Positions 1 through 12,354 of a stretch of DNA of 64,000 bases are shown one piece after another (position 1 is the stretch's first letter; each line of letters starts with the position of its first letter). The stretch comes from Lates calcarifer (taxonomy: Eukaryota; Chordata; Actinopteri; Centropomidae). Position numbers and translations under genes: made by a program. The notes beneath the pieces were generated by a model that was not told the origin of the DNA, made no database searches, and saw nothing but the letters and a program-made list of their open reading frames with translations. The stretch covers positions 11,857,896-11,921,895 of the forward strand of contig NC_066848.1 in NCBI RefSeq assembly GCF_001640805.2, in the 5' to 3' direction.

Positions 1-2406
1 GTACCACTAAAAACACCAGAAGTTCAAGTATTTGTGGATAAAATAGCAGAAATATACAATTCAATACCAATAATACCAGGCACTAATAGCAGACTACAAC
101 TGTCCAAGTGGTAGAACTTTTTTCACTTCATATGATTCTGGTTTGTAATGGTGGCTGCAGGATATTGAATAACTGAGTACTGTGGGCTATAGTGTTATCT
201 AGTTTCACAGAAGGGCCAGGATGATGTGTGTATGTGCATGTAATGTTAACACTGGGTTGAGTAAAATGTGTAAAATAACTGGTGTGTGCTGGACCAAATA
301 ACTTTCTAAAAATGTGTGTGGTGATGAGTTGTACAAGGTTGTCGTGTAAATGTGTCTTCATTAAAACTCTCCACATGTGGGTGCTCCATCAGACTCAGAG
401 AAGCTTATTACTGTGTTGGAAACGACTGGAAATCATGTGGAAGGCACAGATTTAGTGTCAAATGTCCACTGTGATTGGAGTGCAGAGCCTGTCTTCACAA
501 AGCCTGATTAGGAGAAGTTTCTTTGCAACACATAATCTTTCCACATTAGCTTTCAGCTTAGCAAAATACATATGGAGCTAAAATACTGCATTTCTGAAAT
601 ATTTAACTATTCATTATTACATTTCTCAGAGTTGAGTGGTAACCTAGAATCAACACTTAAAAATTGAGCTGACTTTAAGGAGGTAGAGGGCTGCTTAACT
701 TTATGTTCTACTTTTTTAAAAAGCAAGACCCTCCTCAGAATTATTAATATTTTCTTTGGACACTCCTCTAGACTCAGAAAAACACCCTCCCCTGCTTTCT
801 CAAAAACCCTCCCTTCAGCAAAAATAAAATACTGTCTCCCTTGTCTGATTTCAGACTGTGCTGAGATTTTGCCTCCAGCACTTAACCTTTAGGTTAACTT
901 AGAAGTCCAACCTGTTACACTGAGTATGTGTTGCTACGTTATGATAGGGCTGGTGTTCATTCTCACCTCTTTTGACTAGTGAACTGTTTTATAAAGGACT
1001 GACTGCTATGTCCGGCTCTTTCTGTCACTTGTGCATTTACAAATCCCACTCTTCCTGCCTAGGACTGATGTTATGAACTATATGTGTACACTCTCTACTC
1101 TTTACCAGTATTTTTCTTTTGGTGTGAAAAGCTAGCAATGCTACAACTGGAGTACATGTAGCTGAAAAATAGAAAAATGTGTGTAAACCTTGACAGCTTT
1201 TCATTAGGTAACATTGACCAGGTTCTGTCTCGCCTCTCACCAACCTCTAGTGTAAGCCTTTCACTGAAATCCCAAATTTAAATTTCATGACACAAATAAA
1301 ATTAAGTAGAAGAGCAGTGGGGATGAGATAAGACAAAATAAAGGCAGACAAATGAAATATTGCTTTAGATTTTTACAAAAAAATCGAATGACTCTGTAAA
1401 GTCATTAAAAACAATAAGCCTATATTTAAAAAATAAATAAATTTGGTATTCATTATCAACACTCAGAAATATTTGAGCAGACTCAGACCTGCTCTCTTAC
1501 TGTTTTGCTCTGCCGAGAAGGTAATAAAACCTGACATGAATTCATGCAAAACGTGCTCAGAGGAGGTTACAGAGTGGTACATGCTCATAAACCCCCCACA
1601 GCAACATTTCAGGTGTTAAGTATTTATTGGACTGACAGGAGTAAGTGAAAAAGCAGGAAAGTGAGAGAGTTTAACAAATAGTAGAGCCTGAACAAGACAA
1701 TACCAACAAGCACAGTACTTCTAATAACAATGGTGTATTATTATTATTGTTAAAAATAAGTACAATTTGACAAATAAAAGAAGAGCAATGCAGTAAAAGC
1801 ATAAAATAACCATTACTCAAGAAAATGCATTTCTAAAATAATGTGATTTAACAAAGTTAAAGACCTACTTGCTGAAGTCCTCCAGTAGGTTGTTCTTGAG
1901 TCCAGGCAAAGAAAGGCCTGGTCCCTTTGGTTTTTAACCCAGAGTCCCACCAGAGGATATCAGGCTGCACTCAAAATACAGTGAATGGTTTGTACATTTA
2001 CTATTACATATTAGCAAGGCATTAAAATATAGATGCAATGTGAGACAAGACCAGTAGAGGGCAGCAAATCACAATTCTCTCTGTCACCCTGACCTCATTA
2101 CCTCATTGATCACCCACTGAGGGTAAATGGTTTATAATTGGTCCAAGCAGTAAAGTGAGACTGTATAATTGAATTATTTTTGTGCCTTATTGATGACATG
2201 CTCTATAATAGACCAACTGGCTGACCTCCTAAAACTAGAGGTAACTTAAACAGCAACCTCCAGGAAGAAGCGGTTTGGCAAAAATAGTGGCATGTTATCC
2301 CATCTGCAGAGTTCAAGAAGCTTTCAATGAAAATATTATCTCTGCCTCTGACTGTGTGCAGTGGGGCATGTGCATGTTTGTGTATATGTGGTTTTGTTTT
2401 ACGATA

Positions 2407-2633
2407 TTTGTGGGGTCCAAAAACAGGGAGGCCACTATGCTTGTCGGGTCCCATAGCTTCATGGGGACCAAACTGCTGGACCCCGCAAATATAAATGGCT
2501 GTTTGAGGGTTAAGACTTTATTTTAGGGTTAGAATTAGTTTTAGGTTAGGGTAAGGGTTGGGGTCAGGCATTCAATCGTGATGGTTAAGGTAAAGTGCCA
2601 GGGAATGCATTGTCATTGATGGGTCCCCACAAA
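2407..2633. mobile_element. MITE-like repeat with short inverted ends and a TTAGGG-like core
   Basis: The left end TTTGTGGGGTCC (2407-2418) and the reverse complement of the right end (2622-2633) agree at 11 of 12 positions. Between them lies a run of degenerate TTAGGG-type units (about 2515-2560). I recognise the pattern, from memory, as a common short interspersed element of teleosts with GGGGACC ends. It has no coding capacity and is presumably a non-autonomous DNA element. The telomere-like units belong to the repeat and are not a sign of a chromosome end. Confidence 0.6.
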
Positions 2634-4574
2634 GATAGGTGTACAAGGACATCTGTGCATGAGAGAGAGAGTGAGACAGAGAGAGAGAGAAAGTCCCGGA
2701 TGAACAAGTGATGGAGAGTGAAGCAGGCCTGACTCTCTCCCATGCCTGAAGGTATAACTCATAATGATTTCTACCGAGCAGAGATGCCTGTGGAGAACTT
2801 ACACAACAAGAAAGATCAGTAGAGCTGAGCACTGAGCTGCAGCTCCTCTCTGGGGCTCCCACCAACAGCTCCCAGGGGTGAACAAACACAGGATAAACAT
2901 TGGAGTAGAAGTCTAAAGTAGCATAAAATGAAATTACCCAAGTAAAGCACCAGCAAGAATCTCAAAATTGTGGTACAGTACAATAATGTCTCTACTTGAA
3001 ACAAGCGTCATTTTATACTTGAGCAGCAATCTGTTTATATTGTCTTGTTTCAAAGTCCTGTCACTAATTTCTCAAAAATTCCTAAAACTACAGCAACTGC
3101 ACAGAGACCAAAAGCAACCAACTATCAGCTATTCTCTTGTTTTACTATATGAAAAATATTTTGTCCAGAAGAATGTTTACTGTTGTGCTAAGGTTTTAAA
3201 AGAATCAAGAAATGCATTTCCTCATCACAGCGTATTCTCATGTTGCACTCATTTTAGGGGAGAAATTCTGTTTTTGTCATACTGTTGAGCAACTTCCAGT
3301 GTTCCTGGAGAAGTGAAACTGATTTACTGCAAAGAGTCAAAACTCCAGCAACACTTGTAGTGTAAAGAACAACTGTATTGTATTGCGAGGCCAGCATGTT
3401 TCAGCTTGTAGCTTTAATTAAGCTCATATTAAGCTCATAAATGTACACAGGGAAAATGTGGAATTGCTGGGTAAGTGTGTGGCAGTTTAGTCAACCTCAA
3501 CTTAGAGGTCTTATCAGTTAAAGCTATTTAAGCTGTTTGAAAATGTATTTTACAGTCACTGCTATGTTGCTTTTTTTCTAGTTACTCATAATTTGCAGTG
3601 TACCAATAGACACACCACCTGATGCACTACACAATGTAAACAACACTGATGTTAAGTTTTTCACAACGATATTGTAAAACATTACCAATCTGAAATATAA
3701 AAGCGGACTGACAGTGGTGTTTCATGAGGAAAGTCTTTCCCAAGTTTATAACCCCTGTCTCCACAATGTCTGGAATCTCCACCCATCCTATGTGTGCAAG
3801 GTTATGACATTCTCAGCCCACACTCTTTCAATCAAGCTCTTAACCCCGCACACTCACACACACATACACACAAACACCTCTATTGTATGTATTATGTTGT
3901 AATCAGTGGTATAAGCAACACTGGAGTAATGATTATATTTATGGTTTTCTCTAGATATCTTGGGAGGTCAGGGTCATGTTATGAAGTGTCACCTGTGGTA
4001 AGATGCACCATCGTACTCAATCATCAATTTTTATAAATAGTGAAATCACACAAAAAACATTTTTTATCAGTGTGACTTTTTTTCTTTCTTTCTTTCTTTC
4101 TTTTTTTTTTTGCTTGGGTGGGTATATATTTATTTATTTATACAAAGAAAGGAGCTGATTCTAGACGATGTAGAATGATTAACCTCAGTCTGTACATTTC
4201 TTTTTACACTGCTGCCCTGTTGCAACAGTGTTAACACGTGCCCTGAAGAACTGTTTGGAAAACGTCAGCCGCTAGTTTTGACATGAATTATGGTTTTCAC
4301 AAACGCAGCCTTTGTGCTCTCTAGATAGGGCCGCTGGTGGACCTCTGTCACTGGCAGGGATAGCGCTAATTAGCCCTCTGTGATCATGAGTTCTTCTTTA
4401 CACAGAGGTGTCGAGGAACTCTGCAGACTGCATGTAGTCTTTTTCCAGTCAGGTGGCATGTATATGAGGGGATCTAACACTTCTCCGTCATGTTTCCTGG
4501 TGGTTGCTCAGCCATGACTCAAAATATTTCCTCTGCCTTAGTCAGTTTAAGATAGATAGATAGATAAATCGGGG

Positions 4575-5174
4575 CTTGTCCTGTTACAGTGGCATTTGGG
4601 TTTTTGGTCACCTCTCTGACCAAGGCCCTTCTTGCGTTGTTACTCAGTTTGGCCAGACAGCCAACACTAGGAGTCTTGGTGGTTCCAAACTTATTTCATG
4701 TCACAATTATTGAGGCCACTGTGCTCGTGGGAACACTCAAAACTTTTGACACGGTTTAATACTCTTGCCCTGATCTATGCCTCCCCACAAAATGCTACTG
4801 CAGAGATTTCTTGGGACTTCATGGCTTGGTTTTTGTCCTGACATGTAGTGTGAATTGTGGGACCTTATATACACAGGTCTAAACTATGTCCAATCAGTTC
4901 AATTGACAACAGGTGGATTCCAGTCAAGTCCAACCCAGACTCATCTCAAGTATAACTAAAGCAAACAGGATGCACCTGATCACAATTTGGAGTGGCACAG
5001 CAAAATTGCTACATACATTTGCAAAATAAAAAATTCTAAAAATGTGTTTTCACTTTCATATGATGGGTTATTGAGTATAGATGAGAGAGAGGAAAATGGC
5101 AGTTCTATCAATTTAGAATTAAAGCTACAACACAATAAAGTGTAAAAAGAATGAAGGGGTCTGAATACTTTCTG
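4575..5174. mobile_element. Degraded fish interspersed-repeat fragment ending in GGGGTCTGAATACTTTCTG
   Basis: The stretch reads like a diverged copy of an abundant fish repeat. Landmarks are GACCAAGGCCCTTCTTG, CTCAGTTTGGCCAGACAGCC, GGTGGTTCCAAACTT, TCATGGCTTGGTTTTTG, TGTGGGACCTTATATA, AAACAGGATGCACCTGA and the terminal GGGGTCTGAATACTTTC. Recognition is from memory, and the class (Tc1-like DNA element or LINE tail) is uncertain. No intact frame remains. The right end abuts a (TAGA)n microsatellite, and shorter TAGA units also lie at the left edge near 4552. Confidence 0.6.

Positions 5175-5246
<72 letters not shown>
5175..5246. repeat. (TAGA)n tetranucleotide microsatellite
   Basis: About 18 uninterrupted TAGA units directly follow the end of the interspersed repeat at 4575-5174. 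This suggests the array grew from the target site or tail of that element. Confidence 0.95.
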
Positions 5247-5288
5247 CTGGTTATTGCTTTCTCATGGAGACAATGGCTCCCAGCTGTA

Positions 5289-5334
5289 GTGTGTGTGTGT
5301 GTGTGTTGTGTGTGTGTTTGCGTGTGTTGTGTAT
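5289..5334. repeat. (TG)n microsatellite, interrupted
   Basis: A TG dinucleotide run with several single-base interruptions, 43 bp right of the TAGA array. It has no apparent function. Confidence 0.85.
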
Positions 5335-6365
5335 GTGCTGAGGGAGTCTCTCTTCTCCCACTCAGGTCACATCTAAACAACAGGACGGGGTCAAGACCAT
5401 GCAGATTAAACTATTACCATTATGATGTTAGTAGGACTCGAGGGTGGAATCATGACCAGCAGTTATGAATACCAGGTTTCATAGAACACAGTTAAAATGA
5501 CGCGCAGCTGCCAAAGAAGAAAGGAGAGAGAAAAGGAGGGAGGCGGGGGCTGAGAGGTCGGGGAGGTGTGTGTGTGTCTGTGTGTATGTGTGTGTGCCTA
5601 AGCCATGTGTTCAGTGACTGTGTGTAGGTGTTAGGGGATATTTTGGCTGCAGCAGGGGGATTCAGGCATGAGAGAGGCCTTCGTCATACAAATAGGATAA
5701 TGTTTTATCTCATCGGAAGAAAGGAGGAGGGAGGGGGGCAGGGAGTGGGTAATGAGAAGGGGGAGAGAGAGTCTGATTCTTTTCATGAAGCAGATCTGGC
5801 ACGGTTGTCCACCCACAAAACTTTACAACCTGTTGCACTCATACACGCACACACAGATTAATATTATGTACACAGGGTAGTATCTGGTCAGACGGGTTAG
5901 GACAAGCAATAGGAACTTCTTTTCTTTATGTAACATCTATTTATGTAGGGAAAGAGTTATGTGCTTAACCCTCTGCAAGCGACTGCCTGTCTGCCAGTGT
6001 ATGCATGTGTGTATACTGTACATGCTGCCTGTTAAATTGTTCTTTTGTGCCTTTTTAATATAAGTCGGGACACTGAGTTGAACACTTAACACTCATTTGT
6101 CGCAATATTTTGTCTCACTGCACAAAGTGGCATAACCGTCCTGTGAAAGTGTGTATCTCTCCCTCCCACTGCAATACTCCTCCAGACCAGAGCTGAAAAT
6201 AACAATGTGTTCTTAGTCAACTGGCCTGGCTAAGTGAGGACTTTAAAAAGTATGAGGTTGATGTGATAGGAATGTTAAGCACTCTGTTTCACCTTTCCCC
6301 AGTCTCAATCTTCCTTGAGAATCTCAGTCTGGGTTCTTATTGTTTCCTAATATTGTTGCTGTAAT

Positions 6366-6410
6366 TCAGTGGTTCCCAAGCTTTTTGGCTTGTGAAATGC
6401 AATCAAAGTC
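6366..6410. mobile_element. Possible end of an old repeat (CAGTGGTTCCCAA type)
   Basis: The sequence CAGTGGTTCCCAAGCTTTTT resembles the terminal motif of a widespread vertebrate hAT-like repeat. A similar start, CAGTGGTTCCTAGCCTGGGG, occurs at 45181 inside a dis3 intron. Only the ends are recognisable, so boundaries and family are uncertain. Confidence 0.3.
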
Positions 6411-9400
6411 CTTACTCACACTCATTGGAGACTATTATGATTATACAGTCAGCATCTTAAACCTCTCTCTGTTCTGGCTCTAGAGTCACAGAGAAACATA
6501 TCCCCAGAAGAACAGGCCAAGACGGGCAGCCTGACGGGGGAAAATGCCCACAAGGGGCTCCACAGATCCAAAAAAGGGTTGATTTATTACGTAATTCAAA
6601 CAGAAACAAAGTGTGAGAAATGTGAAAGAGCAGTGAATGTTTCGGATATAAGACCATTTCCAGCACATATTTACCGTCCCTTTTCAGACCTTTTGAATGT
6701 GCAAAACAATCTTCTATTCATTGAGTGGACATTTTTAGTGTACCTTGACTACATACATCTGAAACTACATGAGAGGCCAGGTTTAAAGAGAAAAACAGGG
6801 CTAAACAGTCAGATGAACTTGTTAACTGTTACAGGAAATCACATTTCTAATAACTAGGGGAGGAAACTGGAGAAACACCTCACAATAAACTGGGAGAACA
6901 TGCCCATACTTGACATGACTCCTGAGTCCTGGCATCATGCCAGACTGTCAACAGTACATTTCTGTGATCTGCGTGTTTACAGTGATCTCTGACTTGAAGC
7001 CGAATTTGCTCCAGGATGGTAATAAAAATGATTCAAATCACAGTTACTTATGTTCAAATCTGAGCAGCCACTGAGGTTTTTGCTGTGTTGAGTTTTGAGT
7101 CAGAAAAAATACTGCTAAAGAACATATAAAGGTAGATTTTATATTAAAAGGAAATGATTTGATCATCTTTAAAATCAAAGCGAAATCAGACTTTTTCATC
7201 TCATCTTATATAACATAACAATCACCTATTCATGTACTGTACTGATAAATATTTTATTACCTTGTATTTTTTGTACATCAAAAAGTCGTTATTTTCTACT
7301 TCCTGGAAAACAATGGCTCATTATTGGTGAAAATTAATAACACCCCACATTTTTTTTGACCCTTCACCTCTCCCATAACATGAAACTACCTTTGATTCCC
7401 CACTGATGTCTCTTTAGTATGCAACTGTGAATAATGTCTGATTTATGCCCTGCCTGAAAATATGTTTAAACTGAAACACATCAAATTATGAATGTCAGAG
7501 AGTCTCAACGGCACTGTCTCATTGGGACTTTAAATTTAGGAATTAAGTTTGTCTTCCAAAGAATGAGCGATCAGTATTTAAAGAAAAAAAAAAAAAAACA
7601 ATGACACCATTGTATTTTAGCAGTGTCTTTGCTGTGGGTTTTTGTTATGACAAGAACTAAAGGTTTCCCCATGGAGATTTAAATTGAAACAGAACAAACC
7701 GATTCCTCAAGCTGAAACAATAACACTGGACAGCACAATCAGGCGCTTAAGCCGCAGGTTCAAGTCAACTGTGTTCATACTGAGTGACAAGTCATTGACC
7801 TTCTACCGCATGTAATTTTCCTCAGTCAACAGAAAGTGTTTTTGACCCTCACAGCCTCCCATTAATACACATATGATGATTTACACAATACAGTATCTGA
7901 TGACATGTTTCTGATTCATCACATGAGCAACTGATGTGGGTATAACGTTGGTTTTTGGAGTGGGAACTCACTTTCAGGATTAAACAGAGTCACATGTGGC
8001 ATTGTGCCTGCACAGGTGGAGATCAATTGAACAATTTCACATTTTTAAATAAAGATAACTTATTGCATAATAGTTTAAGGACATATTGTTATTTTTTCCA
8101 TATGTTCCCTAATCTGTGATTTCCTATATGTTGCCTCAATGCAGTGTTTATGGAGATGTATTATAACCTAAAATGATGGTCAGTGGTCATCTTCTAATAC
8201 GCCCTGGTGTAATTTAGGGTGGAACAGGGCAGAAGTATTGGAAGAAGAGACAGTATCATTCAGCCATACAAAGACCCCAAATGTCCCAAAAACAAGGTGT
8301 AACCATCACTAGAATTCATTCAGTAGAGGGTTACATTTTAGTCTAGGTTTATATGTGGTGACTGGAGTGAGGCCTCAAATGTACAGCTTACTGTTTTGGT
8401 GGGCTGAACTTGTGAGATTCCAGTTATAAAATAATATGACTAACCAAACAGCAATCACATGCGCTTCATCACCTCTAATCTCTGAAACCATAAACCATGT
8501 GAGAAAACAAGAGGAAACTATTAGCTGTTTGGTCAGGGAGGCGTTCGGTACAGTCCAACAGTCGAGGAGTTAACGGTGAGCAAACAGATGTGATTAAGTG
8601 TATGTACATGGTCAATATATAGCCTGCAGACCCTTCTCTCTTTCCACAAATCACGATAAGGACTCACAAAAACACCCCCACTTCCACACGTAAAGTGTGA
8701 AAACTGAAGGGTTTTGTTGTGTCCTCTGAAGGCCCACTCAGGGTGTCACTCCAGGTTGTGTTGCAGGTGTAAAGATATTTGCCTGATACGGAGGGAAGCC
8801 TAATGGGTTTGTCCTTTGAACTCATTTTATACGCAGAGGAACCCACCCAGGGAATAATTGTACTGCAGCTTAGGGTGGCTCGAGATTATCATAATAGATT
8901 TCTGCAAGAGTTGGACTAAATAGTTGTGTAATTATCAGAATGTTCCTGTGACTTCTCCTTTATCAGAAACTGTGTTGATCTAAGACTATTACTTTGGTTT
9001 ATGGTTTGTAGAATTTGTCATCTTTTTCTTATTAGTCAGTGTGGAGTGATGTTGAAACTCCTTGACAGCTGATACTACATTGTTATGTTTCACATGGCGA
9101 GGCAGTGACAAAAAAAATGTGGACTTGAAAAACTAAATTAACAAAACAACCTGTGACTGTGAGTAAAACAAGACTTCACCCTTTAGAGCAGCAGCTGAAA
9201 CTGCTTAAGAACATTTGGCTGTCCAGTTCATTATTTCAAGTATTTTATTTCAAAATTAGAGATTATGAAACCACTTCAGCCACAGAGAATGTATTTCAGC
9301 TAAGGTACTGCCAGCAGACTCTTTTTATCTACTGGACGGTCAGTGAAGCAGAGCTGATTCAGTATTGATTATCATTTCCTCATGGTGATGTTGATGTCAG

Positions 9401-10250
9401 GGAGAGATCAACTTGTTGGGGACAGAAGTGAATTCCAATATTCTTTCCACCTCATTGTTTTCGTGTTTGGGATGGGCTGTGAATCTGCCCTAATTCACCC
9501 TGGTATCTGCATCATGCTCAGTCTGTACAGAAACACATGTATGTGTCTGTATGTTGACTTGCTTGTTGGAAAGTTTCTGCTAATTTGGTTCATTCTGCCT
9601 AAAAACTCTTGGTTGTTTCTCCAACTATGGAAATAGTCAGTGACCACAACACAGAACCAGTTAGAACCCCTTAAAATGGGGATACCTTCCTCCCGCTCTC
9701 TGTACATTGTGTATATGTATCTGTGGCTTTAAAGTACCCGTCAGGTACAGAACACATGGCAGACAACACAAACCCTTAACTAGCTTAATGAAGAAAAATA
9801 ATCACCTTATTCCAGCCTGATGTTTAAGCCAAGACTCAAAATTCATCCACACATATTTGGTATCTAGAAACTCTAGGGTCTCCACTAGAAATTAAAATAA
9901 AGTTCTGTGGGTTTGAACAATCATAGTGAAAATCACTTTCACTTTTATTGTCTCCCAAAATTGAAAAATTGTAAAAATTAGCTTTAGTTTGTAATGAGCT
10001 GCTATTTTTTAAGATGTCACAGTCAAACAAGGTTTTGACACAGGGATCAGTCAAAAGACAGGATTAAGGCCTTATTATTTGACTAGATGCTTGGTTTAGT
10101 GGTGCATACTGCCAAACAAATATGCAGTTAATCAAATTACAAGGTAAGTGATCCAGGGGCCTCTGGGGGTCTAAGGCCCTGGTGCCAGTTGTCTGATTTT
10201 CCCAGTTAATAATTCATCTTTAGTTGATGCTAATGTTGAGTGAAATGGTA

Positions 10251-10437
10251 AAAAGGACTGCATTTATGTAGCACCTCTGATTCACCCATTCATACACACA
10301 CACATACAGTAGTGACAGCAAGCCACAGTGCAATGTACTGCTGGCCTAAACACCAGAAGCAACTTGTGCTTTAGAGTTTTGCCCAAGGACACTTCCAAAT
10401 GTGAACAACTCGCCCTACCTGCTGAGTCACAGTCACC
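10251..10437. mobile_element. Fish SINE-like repeat fragment
   Basis: Landmarks are AGGACTGCATTTATGTAGC at the left, a (CA)n stretch with ATTCACCCATTCATACAC in the middle, TTTTGCCCAAGGACACTTCC, and a closing CCTACCTGCTGAGTCACAG. These match, from memory, a short repeat that is very common in teleost genomes. The copy is diverged and non-coding. Exact ends cannot be fixed without a consensus. Confidence 0.55.
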
Positions 10438-10934
10438 AAGGATGCATCTCCAGAGTGAAGGTTATGATGGATAGACCATGTTTGTTAACCTCTAACACAT
10501 ACTTAGAATTTTCCTTACCCTTATGTTTGTCCTCACTGCTACTCCTGTATATTGGCTCTCTGTAGGGGAATACAGTATAACAGTCACCATGGAGCTCTGA
10601 TATAAGTTCAAACACTTCCTAACTACTGAGCAGTTCACCTGAGGCAACATTTTTTAAAATGAACGCAGCGTCTTGGAATGAAATCCTACTTGATTTCTGA
10701 TATTATCTTTAACTTTGTGATAGCATGTCAGCTGTTCTGGTATCTCCTCAATCTCTGATAACAACATGTTCTATTCTGAGAATATTAGGAAGAGTTGACT
10801 TTGGAGAGAGTTGCGTATGTGTGTGTGTATGTGTGTGTACATGTCTGCGTCTGTCCGGGCTCCCTGCGGTCACTCTATTGGTCTTCTGAGTGGGTGGTCT
10901 GTTCCAAGAGAGGAGCACTGGAAACATTACACCT

Positions 10935-10936
<2 letters not shown>

Positions 10937-10999
<63 letters not shown>
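10937..10999. repeat. (AC)n microsatellite
   Basis: About 30 consecutive AC units. All open frames through here on either strand are Thr-His or Val-Cys repeats and are not genes. Confidence 0.95.
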
Positions 11000-11001
<2 letters not shown>

Positions 11002-11134
11002 AAGGGAAACTGGGAATCACACCAACGCAGCACAGCAGAGGGTGGAGCAGGCAGGAGCCTTCTTCCAGATGTGTGACATTAATTTAGTTGATCCAAAACA
11101 TGAACCGGTAGCTCCCACTCACTCATCACCACTG

Positions 11135-11153
11135 TGTGTGTGTGTGTGTATGT

Positions 11154-11188
<35 letters not shown>
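11135..11188. repeat. Compound (TG)n / (GA)n tract
   Basis: A short TG run passes into a GA run with one AAAG interruption. More GA-rich sequence follows near 11260 and 11522. Confidence 0.85.
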
Positions 11189-11189
<1 letters not shown>

Positions 11190-12348
11190 CATGCATCCTG
11201 ACTTTTTACTGTTCACACACCGCAATTCTACACGTTTCACATGTTCTTCTGAGGACTCGGTGAGAGAGAGAGAATCAGGATAAGACAGAGGAGAGCAGCT
11301 GACATAAAATTTCTCCCCCTCAGTTTTAGGTGGAGGAAAAGATGGAGCAGGGAGGACCACAGGGAGACGAGGTGCATGATTAAAACGGGAGGGGGGATGA
11401 GGAGCAGGAGCAGGTTATGAGAACAGTCTCCACTCTGACCCACAGAGCAGAGCCCCTGGACTTTCATACAATACTTTCCACCGGGGAGGAGAGGGGGATA
11501 CGGTGCATGGAAAGACAAAGAGTGAGAGAGAGAGAGAAAAAAAATGAAATTAAATAAGAAGACTGGAGGAGGAGGAGAAGGAGAGGAGATGTAGGAGGAC
11601 GGAAGTGGTTGATTGGGTCCCCCCAGAGATTCTTTTGTTTAGATTGTTCTGTATTTCACTTCTTTCACTCTCTCCCCTCCACCTCCCTCTTTTCTGACAT
11701 CTGAGGTAGATTACAACAGAGACCCTGGGTCACATTTATGATTTAAACCAAGAACATATGGTGTGTGCGTGTGTGTGTGTGTGTGCATGTTTGTATGTCC
11801 ATTTCAATGCAGCGGGATTCCCCTCCGGTCCCCGAGTGGTGGTCAAATTTATTTTCTTGTCCATTGTCTCTTGCTGGGATATCAAAGGACTATTGTTTGT
11901 TGATCAGCAAGGGTGCCGCAGGTTACTTGCAGGTCCCGGACAAGAGCGCTTCGCCTCTCTCCTCCACATCTTCCCCTTATCTCCTTTTGCCTGAAACTGA
12001 ACTTTTAAGTATGTTGGATCTACCACAGAAAATCCCAGACTCAAGAGGATCAGCACTTCCACAAAAAACCCCTGTTTAGATTTTAAAAGATTAAGTGCGG
12101 TTATGTCTCATTTGTTTCATTTAGGGCCTTGACGAGGCTTGTTTTAATGCCCCACAGACACCATCTCTCTATCTGCACAGCACGGCTTACTCATCCAAAA
12201 AATGTTCCAATATAAAACTCATGGACGAAAAAACTAAATGTGCCACATACTTCCACAAGCCAGGAAATTCAGCCATTGTCAGAGGATAAAGAAGAAATTT
12301 TCCCATTAACTTGAGCACAAGAGCACATCTGTAAAAGTGTCAGTTGAC

Positions 12349-12354
12349 TTTATT
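12349..12354 (-). terminator. klf5: Candidate klf5 poly(A) signal (AATAAA)
   Basis: TTTATT on the plus strand reads AATAAA on the klf5 strand. Scanning downstream from the klf5 stop, it is the first canonical hexamer I find. It implies a 3' UTR of about 2.4 kb. An ATTAAA at about 14019-14024 would give a much shorter alternative. Confidence 0.5.

Larger units (their letters stand above)
1..12330. other. Intergenic region beyond the klf5 3' end
   Basis: I see no supportable coding exon here. The open frames are short, lack recognisable domains and often run through (CA)n or (GA)n tracts. The stretch holds AT-rich unique sequence, several interspersed-repeat fragments (listed separately) and microsatellites. 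In the human locus the DNA beyond KLF5 is a gene-poor interval leading towards KLF12, so enhancers of klf5 are possible here, but none can be shown from the sequence. Around 4200-4400 there is a GC-balanced, non-repetitive patch with a CACGTG E-box that could be a conserved element. Confidence 0.7.

Noticed and set aside
2515..2560. TTAGGG-like repeats as a sign of a telomere or chromosome fusion
   Set aside because: The units are degenerate, few, and contained within a short dispersed repeat with inverted ends.
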